A stretch of DNA of 64,000 nucleotides from contig CAUVYP010001200.1 in the NCBI GenBank assembly GCA_963556195.1, positions 62,001 to 126,000 on the forward strand, written 5' to 3'. Shown here one piece after another: positions 1 through 11,853 of the stretch. Source of the DNA: Sepiola atlantica. Its lineage: Eukaryota; Mollusca; Cephalopoda; Sepiida; Sepiolidae. The translations under genes were made by a program, and so were the position numbers. The notes below the pieces were generated by a model. That model ran no database searches. It worked only from the letters and a program-made list of their open reading frames with translations, and was not told where the DNA came from. How positions within the stretch are numbered: position 1 is the first letter of the stretch; each line of letters begins with the position of its first letter.

Positions 1-135
1 TCGAATTGTGCAACGAAACTTTGCAGAAAGTCGCGGATAGGCCTTTTCTACTGAAGTACCAAGTTTCAGAAGTGCAGCTTTTGTACTGCCGGAGATATGT
101 CGATACAAACTGAATACGCAAACTATCAACAAATT
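1..135. repeat. Partial monomer at left edge (C type)
   Basis: This monomer is cut by the window start and begins at TCGAATTGTG. It has AACGAAACTTTGCAGAAAG, TGCCGGAG and an AACTATCAAC tail, so it is a C-type monomer. The array therefore continues to the left. Confidence 0.9.
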
Positions 136-321
136 TTAGTGCGATTTAAAGTGGATATCGCTTTTGTTTATAACTTCCACATTTATTCGAATTGTGCAAC
201 AGAAATTTGCAGAAAGTCGCGGATAGGCCTTTTCTACTGAAGTACCAAGTTTCAGAAGTGCAGCTTTTGTACTGGCGGAGATATGTCGATACAAACTGAA
301 TACGCAAACTATCAACAAAAT
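136..321. repeat. Monomer type A' (alpha clade), exemplar
   Basis: Identical to type A except TGGCGGAG in place of TGCCGGAG, a base shared with type G. A' occurs only near the two ends of the window (136-7386, then 53337-62261) and is absent from the middle, so it is a regional marker. Confidence 0.9.
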
Positions 322-507
322 TTAGTGCGATTTAAAGTGGATATCGCTTTTGTTTATAACTTCCACATTCTTTAGAATTGTGAAACGAAACTTTGCAGAT
401 ATAAGCGGAGTCACAGTTTCTACTGAAGTACCAAGTTTCAGAAGTGCAGCTCTTGTACTGTCGGAGATATGTCGATACAAACTGAATACGCAAAACATCA
501 ACAAAAT
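322..507. repeat. Monomer type B (beta clade), exemplar
   Basis: GTGCG head, 12-bp dyad ATTCT-TT-AGAAT in place of ATTCGAAT, GTGAAACGAAAC, GCAGATATAAGCGG, CACAGTTTC, GCTCTTGTACTGTCGG and AAACATCAAC tail. B follows A or G and precedes C or D/D'. Common in the left two-thirds, then largely replaced by B2. Confidence 0.93.
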
Positions 508-693
508 TTAGCGCGTTTTAAAGTTGATATCGCTTTTGTTTATAACTTTCACATTTATTCGAATTGTGCAACGAAACTTTGCAGAAAGTCGCGGATAGGC
601 CTTTTCTACTGAAGTACCAAGTTTCAGAAGTGCAGCTTTTGTACTGCCGGAGATATGTCGATACAAACTGAATACGCAAACTATCAACAAATG

Positions 694-879
694 TTAGTGC
701 GATTTAAAGTGGATATCGCTTTTGTTTATAACTTCCACATTTATTCGAATTGTGCAACAGAAATTTGCAGAAAGTCGCGGATAGGCCTTTTCTACTGAAG
801 TACCAAGTTTCAGAAGTGCAGCTTTTGTACTGCCGGAGATATGTCGATACAAACTGAATACGCAAACTATCAACAAAAT
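694..879. repeat. Monomer type A (alpha clade), exemplar
   Basis: Reference copy for type A: GTGCGATTTAAAGTGG head, perfect 8-bp palindrome ATTCGAAT, AACAGAAATTTGCAGAAAG, StuI-type AGGCCT, TGCCGGAG and AACTATCAAC tail. A usually follows C and precedes B, E or another A. Hand count 69 G+C of 186, 8 CpG. Confidence 0.93.
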
Positions 880-1065
880 TTAGTGCGATTTAAAGTGGAT
901 ATCGCTTTTGTTTATAACTTCCACATTCTTTAGAATTGTGAAACGAAACTTTGCAGATATAAGCGGAGTCACAGTTTCTACTGAAGTACCAAGTTTCAGA
1001 AGTGCAGCTCTTGTACTGTCGGAGATATGTCGATACAAACTGAATACGCAAAACATCAACAAAAT

Positions 1066-1251
1066 TTAGCGCGTTTTAAAGTTGATATCGCTTTTGTTTA
1101 TAACTTCCACATTTATTCGAATTGTGCAACGAAACTTTGCACAGATTAGCGGAGTCACATTTTCTACTGAAGTACCAAGTTTCGGAAGTGCAGCTCTTGT
1201 ACTGTCGCAGATATGTCGATACAAACTGAATACGCAAAACATCAACAAAAT
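1066..1251. repeat. Monomer type D (beta clade), exemplar
   Basis: GCGCG head, ATTCGAAT, GCACAGATTAGCGG, CACATTTTC, TTTCGGAAG and TGTCGCAG with an AAACATCAAC tail. The TGTCGCAG form occurs at 1066, 3670, 7576 and 10180 only; elsewhere the D' form with TGTCGGAG is used. Precedes C. Confidence 0.9.
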
Positions 1252-1437
1252 TTAGCGCGTTTTAAAGTTGATATCGCTTTTGTTTATAACTTCCACATTT
1301 ATTCGAATTGTGCAACGAAACTTTGCAGAAAGTCGCGGATAGGCCTTTTCTACTGAAGTACCAAGTTTCAGAAGTGCAGCTTTTGTACTGCCGGAGATAT
1401 GTCGATACAAACTGAATACGCAAACTATCAACAAATT
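1252..1437. repeat. Monomer type C (alpha clade), exemplar
   Basis: GCGCGTTTTAAAGTTG head, AACGAAACTTTGCAGAAAG, AGGCCT, TGCCGGAG and AACTATCAAC tail. Contains a short perfect inverted repeat ACTTT-GCAG-AAAGT that A and G lack. It follows B, D/D' or rarely F and precedes A. Several left-end copies (508, 1996, 2554, 3112, 4600, 6460, 7018, 8878) have AACTTTCAC instead of AACTTCCAC. Confidence 0.92.
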
Positions 1438-1623
1438 TTAGTGCGATTTAAAGTGGATATCGCTTTTGTTTATAACTTCCACATTTATTCGAATTGTGCA
1501 ACAGAAATTTGCAGAAAGTCGCGGATAGGCCTTTTCTACTGAAGTACCAAGTTTCAGAAGTGCAGCTTTTGTACTGCCGGAGATATGTCGATACAAACTG
1601 AATACGCAAACTATCAACAAATT

Positions 1624-2739
1624 TTAGTGCGATTTAAAGTGGATATCGCTTTTGTTTATAACTTCCACATTTATTCGAATTGTGCAACAGAAATTTGCAG
1701 AAAGTCGCGGATAGGCCTTTTCTACTGAAGTACCAAGTTTCAGAAGTGCAGCTTTTGTACTGGCGGAGATATGTCGATACAAACTGAATACGCAAACTAT
1801 CAACAAAATTTAGTGCGATTTAAAGTGGATATCGCTTTTGTTTATAACTTCCACATTCTTTAGAATTGTGAAACGAAACTTTGCAGATATAAGCGGAGTC
1901 ACAGTTTCTACTGAAGTACCAAGTTTCAGAAGTGCAGCTCTTGTACTGTCGGAGATATGTCGATACAAACTGAATACGCAAAACATCAACAAAATTTAGC
2001 GCGTTTTAAAGTTGATATCGCTTTTGTTTATAACTTTCACATTTATTCGAATTGTGCAACGAAACTTTGCAGAAAGTCGCGGATAGGCCTTTTCTACTGA
2101 AGTACCAAGTTTCAGAAGTGCAGCTTTTGTACTGCCGGAGATATGTCGATACAAACTGAATACGCAAACTATCAACAAATTTTAGTGCGATTTAAAGTGG
2201 ATATCGCTTTTGTTTATAACTTCCACATTTATTCGAATTGTGCAACAGAAATTTGCAGAAAGTCGCGGATAGGCCTTTTCTACTGAAGTACCAAGTTTCA
2301 GAAGTGCAGCTTTTGTACTGCCGGAGATATGTCGATACAAACTGAATACGCAAACTATCAACAAAATTTAGTGCGATTTAAAGTGGATATCGCTTTTGTT
2401 TATAACTTCCACATTCTTTAGAATTGTGAAACGAAACTTTGCAGATATAAGCGGAGTCACAGTTTCTACTGAAGTACCAAGTTTCAGAAGTGCAGCTCTT
2501 GTACTGTCGGAGATATGTCGATACAAACTGAATACGCAAAACATCAACAAAATTTAGCGCGTTTTAAAGTTGATATCGCTTTTGTTTATAACTTTCACAT
2601 TTATTCGAATTGTGCAACGAAACTTTGCAGAAAGTCGCGGATAGGCCTTTTCTACTGAAGTACCAAGTTTCAGAAGTGCAGCTTTTGTACTGCCGGAGAT
2701 ATGTCGATACAAACTGAATACGCAAACTATCAACAAATT
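1624..2739. repeat. HOR block: A' B C A B C (6 monomers)
   Basis: Two consecutive B-C-A type cassettes; both C copies have AACTTTCAC. It differs from the blocks on either side by lacking a D monomer and the A after it, consistent with gain or loss of whole 186-bp units. Confidence 0.87.
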
Positions 2740-4227
2740 TTAGTGCGATTTAAAGTGGATATCGCTTTTGTTTATAACTTCCACATTTATTCGAATTGTG
2801 CAACAGAAATTTGCAGAAAGTCGCGGATAGGCCTTTTCTACTGAAGTACCAAGTTTCAGAAGTGCAGCTTTTGTACTGGCGGAGATATGTCGATACAAAC
2901 TGAATACGCAAACTATCAACAAAATTTAGTGCGATTTAAAGTGGATATCGCTTTTGTTTATAACTTCCACATTCTTTAGAATTGTGAAACGAAACTTTGC
3001 AGATATAAGCGGAGTCACAGTTTCTACTGAAGTACCAAGTTTCAGAAGTGCAGCTCTTGTACTGTCGGAGATATGTCGATACAAACTGAATACGCAAAAC
3101 ATCAACAAAATTTAGCGCGTTTTAAAGTTGATATCGCTTTTGTTTATAACTTTCACATTTATTCGAATTGTGCAACGAAACTTTGCAGAAAGTCGCGGAT
3201 AGGCCTTTTCTACTGAAGTACCAAGTTTCAGAAGTGCAGCTTTTGTACTGCCGGAGATATGTCGATACAAACTGAATACGCAAACTATCAACAAATGTTA
3301 GTGCGATTTAAAGTGGATATCGCTTTTGTTTATAACTTCCACATTTATTCGAATTGTGCAACAGAAATTTGCAGAAAGTCGCGGATAGGCCTTTTCTACT
3401 GAAGTACCAAGTTTCAGAAGTGCAGCTTTTGTACTGCCGGAGATATGTCGATACAAACTGAATACGCAAACTATCAACAAAATTTAGTGCGATTTAAAGT
3501 GGATATCGCTTTTGTTTATAACTTCCACATTCTTTAGAATTGTGAAACGAAACTTTGCAGATATAAGCGGAGTCACAGTTTCTACTGAAGTACCAAGTTT
3601 CAGAAGTGCAGCTCTTGTACTGTCGGAGATATGTCGATACAAACTGAATACGCAAAACATCAACAAAATTTAGCGCGTTTTAAAGTTGATATCGCTTTTG
3701 TTTATAACTTCCACATTTATTCGAATTGTGCAACGAAACTTTGCACAGATTAGCGGAGTCACATTTTCTACTGAAGTACCAAGTTTCGGAAGTGCAGCTC
3801 TTGTACTGTCGCAGATATGTCGATACAAACTGAATACGCAAAACATCAACAAAATTTAGCGCGTTTTAAAGTTGATATCGCTTTTGTTTATAACTTCCAC
3901 ATTTATTCGAATTGTGCAACGAAACTTTGCAGAAAGTCGCGGATAGGCCTTTTCTACTGAAGTACCAAGTTTCAGAAGTGCAGCTTTTGTACTGCCGGAG
4001 ATATGTCGATACAAACTGAATACGCAAACTATCAACAAATTTTAGTGCGATTTAAAGTGGATATCGCTTTTGTTTATAACTTCCACATTTATTCGAATTG
4101 TGCAACAGAAATTTGCAGAAAGTCGCGGATAGGCCTTTTCTACTGAAGTACCAAGTTTCAGAAGTGCAGCTTTTGTACTGCCGGAGATATGTCGATACAA
4201 ACTGAATACGCAAACTATCAACAAATT
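2740..4227. repeat. HOR block: A' B C A B D C A (8 monomers)
   Basis: Same order as 136-1623 at an offset of 14 monomers, including the rare CAACAAATGTTAG at about 3292-3298 and the TGTCGCAG form of D at 3670. Confidence 0.88.
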
Positions 4228-5157
4228 TTAGTGCGATTTAAAGTGGATATCGCTTTTGTTTATAACTTCCACATTTATTCGAATTGTGCAACAGAAATTT
4301 GCAGAAAGTCGCGGATAGGCCTTTTCTACTGAAGTACCAAGTTTCAGAAGTGCAGCTTTTGTACTGGCGGAGATATGTCGATACAAACTGAATACGCAAA
4401 CTATCAACAAAATTTAGTGCGATTTAAAGTGGATATCGCTTTTGTTTATAACTTCCACATTCTTTAGAATTGTGAAACGAAACTTTGCAGATATAAGCGG
4501 AGTCACAGTTTCTACTGAAGTACCAAGTTTCAGAAGTGCAGCTCTTGTACTGTCGGAGATATGTCGATACAAACTGAATACGCAAAACATCAACAAAATT
4601 TAGCGCGTTTTAAAGTTGATATCGCTTTTGTTTATAACTTTCACATTTATTCGAATTGTGCAACGAAACTTTGCAGAAAGTCGCGGATAGGCCTTTTCTA
4701 CTGAAGTACCAAGTTTCAGAAGTGCAGCTTTTGTACTGCCGGAGATATGTCGATACAAACTGAATACGCAAACTATCAACAAATTTTAGTGCGATTTAAA
4801 GTGGATATCGCTTTTGTTTATAACTTCCACATTTATTCGAATTGTGCAACAGAAATTTGCAGAAAGTCGCGGATAGGCCTTTTCTACTGAAGTACCAAGT
4901 TTCAGAAGTGCAGCTTTTGTACTGCCGGAGATATGTCGATACAAACTGAATACGCAAACTATCAACAAAATTTAGTGCGATTTAAAGTGGATATCGCTTT
5001 TGTTTATAACTTCCACATTCTTTAGAATTGTGAAACGAAACTTTGCAGATATAAGCGGAGTCACAGTTTCTACTGAAGTACCAAGTTTCAGAAGTGCAGC
5101 TCTTGTACTGTCGGAGATATGTCGATACAAACTGAATACGCAAAACATCAACAAAAT

Positions 5158-5343
5158 TTAGCGCGTTTTAAAGTTGATATCGCTTTTGTTTATAACTTCC
5201 ACATTTATTCGAATTGTGCAACGAAACTTTGCACAGATTAGCGGAGTCACATTTTCTACTGAAGTACCAAGTTTCGGAAGTGCAGCTCTTGTACTGTCGG
5301 AGATATGTCGATACAAACTGAATACGCAAAACATCAACAAAAT
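5158..5343. repeat. Monomer type D' (beta clade), exemplar
   Basis: Type D with TGTCGGAG. It differs from F at one diagnostic base (TGTCGG against TGCCGG), yet D' is followed by C while F is followed by G. D and F thus look like recent sister copies occupying different HOR slots. Confidence 0.9.
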
Positions 5344-5715
5344 TTAGCGCGTTTTAAAGTTGATATCGCTTTTGTTTATAACTTCCACATTTATTCGAAT
5401 TGTGCAACGAAACTTTGCAGAAAGTCGCGGATAGGCCTTTTCTACTGAAGTACCAAGTTTCAGAAGTGCAGCTTTTGTACTGCCGGAGATATGTCGATAC
5501 AAACTGAATACGCAAACTATCAACAAATTTTAGTGCGATTTAAAGTGGATATCGCTTTTGTTTATAACTTCCACATTTATTCGAATTGTGCAACAGAAAT
5601 TTGCAGAAAGTCGCGGATAGGCCTTTTCTACTGAAGTACCAAGTTTCAGAAGTGCAGCTTTTGTACTGCCGGAGATATGTCGATACAAACTGAATACGCA
5701 AACTATCAACAAAAT

Positions 5716-5901
5716 TTAGTGCGATTTAAAGTGGATATCGCTTTTGTTTATAACTTCCACATTCTTTAGAATTGTGCAACGAAACTTTGCAGAGATAAGC
5801 GGAGTCACATGTTCTACTGAAGCACCAAGTTTCAGAAGTGCAGCTCTTGTACTGTCGGAGATATGTCGATACAAACTGAATACGCAAAACATCAACAAAA
5901 T
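5716..5901. repeat. Monomer type E (beta clade), exemplar; first E in window
   Basis: GTGCG head, ATTCT-TT-AGAAT, GTGCAACG, GCAGAGATAAGCGG, CACATGTTC, GAAGCACC and TGTCGGAG. Follows A and precedes F. Leftmost E copy in the window; with the next two monomers it begins the E-F-G cassette that recurs to the right end. Confidence 0.92.
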
Positions 5902-6087
5902 TTAGCGCGTTTTAAAGTTGATATCGCTTTTGTTTATAACTTCCACATTTATTCGAATTGTGCAACGAAACTTTGCACAGATTAGCGGAGTCACATTTTC
6001 TACTGAAGTACCAAGTTTCGGAAGTGCAGCTCTTGTACTGCCGGAGATATGTCGATACAAACTGAATACGCAAAACATCAACAAAAT
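5902..6087. repeat. Monomer type F (beta clade), exemplar; first F in window
   Basis: GCGCG head, GCACAGATTAGCGG, CACATTTTC, TTTCGGAAG and TGCCGGAG with an AAACATCAAC tail. Sits between E and G in nearly all HOR units. Copies at 47385, 48873 and 52407 share GATGTCGC in place of GATATCGC; copies at 58545 and 60219 share GCAAAGATTAG. Confidence 0.92.
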
Positions 6088-8505
6088 TTAGCGCGTTTTA
6101 AAGTTGATATCGCTTTTGTTTATAACTTCCATATTTATTCGAATTGTGCAACGTAACTTTGCAGACAGTCGCGGATAAGCCTTTTCTACTGCAGTACCAA
6201 GTTACAGAAGTGCAGCTTTTGTACTGGCGGAGATATGTCGATACAAACTGAATACGCAAACTATCAACAAAATTTAGTGCGATTTAAAGTGGATATCGCT
6301 TTTGTTTATAACTTCCACATTCTTTAGAATTGTGAAACGAAACTTTGCAGATATAAGCGGAGTCACAGTTTCTACTGAAGTACCAAGTTTCAGAAGTGCA
6401 GCTCTTGTACTGTCGGAGATATGTCGATACAAACTGAATACGCAAAACATCAACAAAATTTAGCGCGTTTTAAAGTTGATATCGCTTTTGTTTATAACTT
6501 TCACATTTATTCGAATTGTGCAACGAAACTTTGCAGAAAGTCGCGGATAGGCCTTTTCTACTGAAGTACCAAGTTTCAGAAGTGCAGCTTTTGTACTGCC
6601 GGAGATATGTCGATACAAACTGAATACGCAAACTATCAACAAATTTTAGTGCGATTTAAAGTGGATATCGCTTTTGTTTATAACTTCCACATTTATTCGA
6701 ATTGTGCAACAGAAATTTGCAGAAAGTCGCGGATAGGCCTTTTCTACTGAAGTACCAAGTTTCAGAAGTGCAGCTTTTGTACTGGCGGAGATATGTCGAT
6801 ACAAACTGAATACGCAAACTATCAACAAAATTTAGTGCGATTTAAAGTGGATATCGCTTTTGTTTATAACTTCCACATTCTTTAGAATTGTGAAACGAAA
6901 CTTTGCAGATATAAGCGGAGTCACAGTTTCTACTGAAGTACCAAGTTTCAGAAGTGCAGCTCTTGTACTGTCGGAGATATGTCGATACAAACTGAATACG
7001 CAAAACATCAACAAAATTTAGCGCGTTTTAAAGTTGATATCGCTTTTGTTTATAACTTTCACATTTATTCGAATTGTGCAACGAAACTTTGCAGAAAGTC
7101 GCGGATAGGCCTTTTCTACTGAAGTACCAAGTTTCAGAAGTGCAGCTTTTGTACTGCCGGAGATATGTCGATACAAACTGAATACGCAAACTATCAACAA
7201 ATGTTAGTGCGATTTAAAGTGGATATCGCTTTTGTTTATAACTTCCACATTTATTCGAATTGTGCAACAGAAATTTGCAGAAAGTCGCGGATAGGCCTTT
7301 TCTACTGAAGTACCAAGTTTCAGAAGTGCAGCTTTTGTACTGGCGGAGATATGTCGATACAAACTGAATACGCAAACTATCAACAAAATTTAGTGCGATT
7401 TAAAGTGGATATCGCTTTTGTTTATAACTTCCACATTCTTTAGAATTGTGAAACGAAACTTTGCAGATATAAGCGGAGTCACAGTTTCTACTGTAGTACC
7501 AAGTTTCAGAAGTGCAGCTCTTGTACTGTCGGAGATATGTCGATACAAACTGAATACGCAAAACATCAACAAAATTTAGCGCGTTTTAAAGTTGATATCG
7601 CTTTTGTTTATAACTTCCACATTTATTCGAATTGTGCAACGAAACTTTGCACAGATTAGCGGAGTCACATTTTCTACTGAAGTACCAAGTTTCGGAAGTG
7701 CAGCTCTTGTACTGTCGCAGATATGTCGATACAAACTGAATACGCAAAACATCAACAAAATTTAGCGCGTTTTAAAGTTGATATCGCTTTTGTTTATAAC
7801 TTCCACATTTATTCGAATTGTGCAACGAAACTTTGCAGAAAGTCGCGGATAGGCCTTTTCTACTGAAGTACCAAGTTTCAGAAGTGCAGCTTTTGTACTG
7901 CCGGAGATATGTCGATACAAACTGAATACGCAAACTATCAACAAATTTTAGTGCGATTTAAAGTGGATATCGCTTTTGTTTATAACTTCCACATTTATTC
8001 GAATTGTGCAACAGAAATTTGCAGAAAGTCGCGGATAGGCCTTTTCTACTGAAGTACCAAGTTTCAGAAGTGCAGCTTTTGTACTGCCGGAGATATGTCG
8101 ATACAAACTGAATACGCAAACTATCAACAAAATTTAGTGCGATTTAAAGTGGATATCGCTTTTGTTTATAACTTCCACATTCTTTAGAATTGTGCAACGA
8201 AACTTTGCAGAGATAAGCGGAGTCACATGTTCTACTGAAGCACCAAGTTTCAGAAGTGCAGCTCTTGTACTGTCGGAGATATGTCGATACAAACTGAATA
8301 CGCAAAACATCAACAAAATTTAGCGCGTTTTAAAGTTGATATCGCTTTTGTTTATAACTTCCACATTTATTCGAATTGTGCAACGAAACTTTGCACAGAT
8401 TAGCGGAGTCACATTTTCTACTGAAGTACCAAGTTTCGGAAGTGCAGCTCTTGTACTGCCGGAGATATGTCGATACAAACTGAATACGCAAAACATCAAC
8501 AAAAT
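6088..8505. repeat. HOR unit: G B C A' B C A' B D C A E F (13 monomers)
   Basis: First G-delimited unit. It combines the left-end B-C-A' cassettes with the E-F-G cassette. CAACAAATGTTAG reappears at about 7198-7204. The B at 7390 has CTGTAGTACC where other copies have CTGAAGTACC. Confidence 0.87.
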
Positions 8506-8691
8506 TTAGCGCGTTTTAAAGTTGATATCGCTTTTGTTTATAACTTCCATATTTATTCGAATTGTGCAACGAAACTTTGCAGACAGTCGCGGATAGGCCT
8601 TTTCTACTGAAGTACCAAGTTACAGAAGTGCAGCTTTTGTACTGGCGGAGATATGTCGATACAAACTGAATACGCAAACTATCAACAAAAT
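8506..8691. repeat. Monomer type G (alpha clade), exemplar
   Basis: GCGCG head, CTTCCATATTT, GCAGACAGTCGCGG, AAGTTACAGAAG and TGGCGGAG with an AACTATCAAC tail. I count 31 standard G copies plus hybrids. G follows F (or F2) and precedes B, so it serves as the HOR punctuation mark used below. The first copy (6088-6273) carries three private changes: AACGTAAC, GGATAAGCC and CTGCAGTACC. Confidence 0.93.
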
Positions 8692-10551
8692 TTAGTGCGA
8701 TTTAAAGTGGATATCGCTTTTGTTTATAACTTCCACATTCTTTAGAATTGTGAAACGAAACTTTGCAGATATAAGCGGAGTCACAGTTTCTACTGAAGTA
8801 CCAAGTTTCAGAAGTGCAGCTCTTGTACTGTCGGAGATATGTCGATACAAACTGAATACGCAAAACATCAACAAAATTTAGCGCGTTTTAAAGTTGATAT
8901 CGCTTTTGTTTATAACTTTCACATTTATTCGAATTGTGCAACGAAACTTTGCAGAAAGTCGCGGATAGGCCTTTTCTACTGAAGTACCAAGTTTCAGAAG
9001 TGCAGCTTTTGTACTGCCGGAGATATGTCGATACAAACTGAATACGCAAACTATCAACAAATTTTAGTGCGATTTAAAGTGGATATCGCTTTTGTTTATA
9101 ACTTCCACATTTATTCGAATTGTGCAACAGAAATTTGCAGAAAGTCGCGGATAGGCCTTTTCTACTGAAGTACCAAGTTTCAGAAGTGCAGCTTTTGTAC
9201 TGCCGGAGATATGTCGATACAAACTGAATACGCAAACTATCAACAAAATTTAGTGCGATTTAAAGTGGATATCGCTTTTGTTTATAACTTCCACATTCTT
9301 TAGAATTGTGAAACGAAACTTTGCAGATATAAGCGGAGTCACAGTTTCTACTGAAGTACCAAGTTTCAGAAGTGCAGCTCTTGTACTGTCGGAGATATGT
9401 CGATACAAACTGAATACGCAAAACATCAACAAAATTTAGCGCGTTTTAAAGTTGATATCGCTTTTGTTTATAACTTCCACATTTATTCGAATTGTGCAAC
9501 GAAACTTTGCACAGATTAGCGGAGTCACATTATCTACTGAAGTACCAAGTTTCGGAAGTGCAGCTCTTGTACTGTCGGAGATATGTCGATACAAACTGAA
9601 TACGCAAAACATCAACAAAATTTAGCGCGTTTTAAAGTTGATATCGCTTTTGTTTATAACTTCCACATTTATTCGAATTGTGCAACGAAACTTTGCAGAA
9701 AGTCGCGGATAGGCCTTTTCTACTGAAGTACCAAGTTTCAGAAGTGCAGCTTTTGTACTGCCGGAGATATGTCGATACAAACTGAATACGCAAACTATCA
9801 ACAAATTTTAGTGCGATTTAAAGTGGATATCGCTTTTGTTTATAACTTCCACATTTATTCGAATTGTGCAACAGAAATTTGCAGAAAGTCGCGGATAGGA
9901 TTTTTCTACTGAAGTACCAAGTTTCAGAAGTGCAGCTTTTGTACTGCCGGAGATATGTCGATACAAACTGAATACGCAAACTATCAACAAAATTTAGTGC
10001 GATTTAAAGTGGATATCGCTTTTGTTTATAACTTCCACATTCTTTAGAATTGTGAAACGAAACTTTGCAGATATAAGCGGAGTCACAGTTTCTACTGAAG
10101 TACCAAGTTTCAGAAGTGCAGCTCTTGTACTGTCGGAGATATGTCGATACAAACTGAATACGCAAAACATCAACAAAATTTAGCGCGTTTTAAAGTTGAT
10201 ATCGCTTTTGTTTATAACTTCCACATTTATTCGAATTGTGCAACGAAACTTTGCACAGATTAGCGGAGTCACATTTTCTACTGAAGTACCAAGTTTCGGA
10301 AGTGCAGCTCTTGTACTGTCGCAGATATGTCGATACAAACTGAATACGCAAAACATCAACAAAATTTAGCGCGTTTTAAAGTTGATATCGCTTTTGTTTA
10401 TAACTTCCACATTTATTCGAATTGTGCAACGAAACTTTGCAGAAAGTCGCGGATAGGCCTTTTCTACTGAAGTACCAAGTTTCAGAAGTGCAGCTTTTGT
10501 ACTGCCGGAGATATGTCGATACAAACTGAATACGCAAACTATCAACAAATT

Positions 10552-10737
10552 TTAGTGCGATTTAAAGTGGATATCGCTTTTGTTTATAACTTCCACATTT
10601 ATTCGAATTGTGCAACAGAAATTTGCAGAAAGTCGCGGATAGGCCTTTTCTACTGAAGTACCAAGTTTCAGAAGTGCAGCTCTTGTACTGTCGGAGATAT
10701 GTCGATACAAACTGAATACGCAAACTATCAACAAAAT
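10552..10737. repeat. A monomer with short internal beta patch
   Basis: Alpha at both ends (AACAGAAATTT, AGGCCT and the AACTATCAAC tail) but with the beta sequence GCTCTTGTACTGTCGG at about 10679-10694. Two diagnostic bases are switched and then revert, which is the pattern of a short conversion tract. Confidence 0.85.
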
Positions 10738-11853
10738 TTAGTGCGATTTAAAGTGGATATCGCTTTTGTTTATAACTTCCACATTCTTTAGAATTGTGAA
10801 ACGAAACTTTGCAGATATAAGCGGAGTCACAGTTTCTACTGAAGTACCAAGTTTCAGAAGTGCAGCTCTTGTACTGTCGGAGATATGTCGATACAAACTG
10901 AATACGCAAAACATCAACAAAATTTAGCGCGTTTTAAAGTTGATATCGCTTTTGTTTATAACTTCCACATTTATTCGAATTGTGCAACGAAACTTTGCAC
11001 AGATTAGCGGAGTCACATTATCTACTGAAGTACCAAGTTTCGGAAGTGCAGCTCTTGTACTGTCGGAGATATGTCGATACAAACTGAATACGCAAAACAT
11101 CAACAAAATTTAGCGCGTTTTAAAGTTGATATCGCTTTTGTTTATAACTTCCACATTTATTCGAATTGTGCAACGAAACTTTGCAGAAAGTCGCGGATAG
11201 GCCTTTTCTACTGAAGTACCAAGTTTCAGAAGTGCAGCTTTTGTACTGCCGGAGATATGTCGATACAAACTGAATACGCAAACTATCAACAAATTTTAGT
11301 GCGATTTAAAGTGGATATCGCTTTTGTTTATAACTTCCACATTTATTCGAATTGTGCAACAGAAATTTGCAGAAAGTCGCGGATAGGATTTTTCTACTGA
11401 AGTACCAAGTTTCAGAAGTGCAGCTTTTGTACTGCCGGAGATATGTCGATACAAACTGAATACGCAAACTATCAACAAAATTTAGTGCGATTTAAAGTGG
11501 ATATCGCTTTTGTTTATAACTTCCACATTCTTTAGAATTGTGCAACGAAACTTTGCAGAGATAAGCGGAGTCACATGTTCTACTGAAGCACCAAGTTTCA
11601 GAAGTGCAGCTCTTGTACTGTCGGAGATATGTCGATACAAACTGAATACGCAAAACATCAACAAAATTTAGCGCGTTTTAAAGTTGATATCGCTTTTGTT
11701 TATAACTTCCACATTTATTCGAATTGTGCAACGAAACTTTGCACAGATTAGCGGAGTCACATTTTCTACTGAAGTACCAAGTTTCGGAAGGGCAGCTTTT
11801 GTACTGCCGGAGATATGTCGATACAAACTGAATACGCAAAACATCAACAAAAT

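Larger units (their letters stand above)
136..1623. repeat. HOR block: A' B C A B D C A (8 monomers)
   Basis: Left-end pattern made of B-C-A and B-D-C-A cassettes without E, F or G. The C-to-A junction at about 688-694 carries a rare CAACAAATGTTAG. The same order and rare variant recur 2604 bp downstream. Confidence 0.88.
4228..6087. repeat. HOR block: A' B C A B D' C A E F (10 monomers)
   Basis: Last block before the first G. The first five monomers match 1624-2553 in order; the last two (E at 5716, F at 5902) are the first of their types in the window. Confidence 0.88.
8506..11853. repeat. HOR unit: G B C A B D' C A B D C A B D' C A E F (18 monomers)
   Basis: Longest unit between G monomers (3348 bp). 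It contains a four-monomer cassette B-D'-C-A twice (9250 and 10738) marked by CACATTATC in D' and GGATTTTTC in A. The A at 10552 has a short beta patch. The F at 11668 has GGAAGGGCAGCTTTTG. Confidence 0.86.

Noticed and set aside
136..321. AATAAA polyadenylation signal on the minus strand (complement of TTTATT)
   Set aside because: It occurs in most non-B/E monomers by sequence identity; without a transcript it has no meaning as a signal.
322..507. Heat-shock-element-like or STAT-like site TTCTTTAGAA in B and E
   Set aside because: Spacing of the TTC and GAA arms (four bases) does not fit a heat-shock element, and no promoter or gene context exists.
508..693. CENP-B-box-like sequence on the minus strand (TTTCGTTGCACAATTCG)
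   Set aside because: It matches the TTCG and one A of the box core but lacks the required CGGG, and it is changed in A and B monomers. Not a credible CENP-B box.
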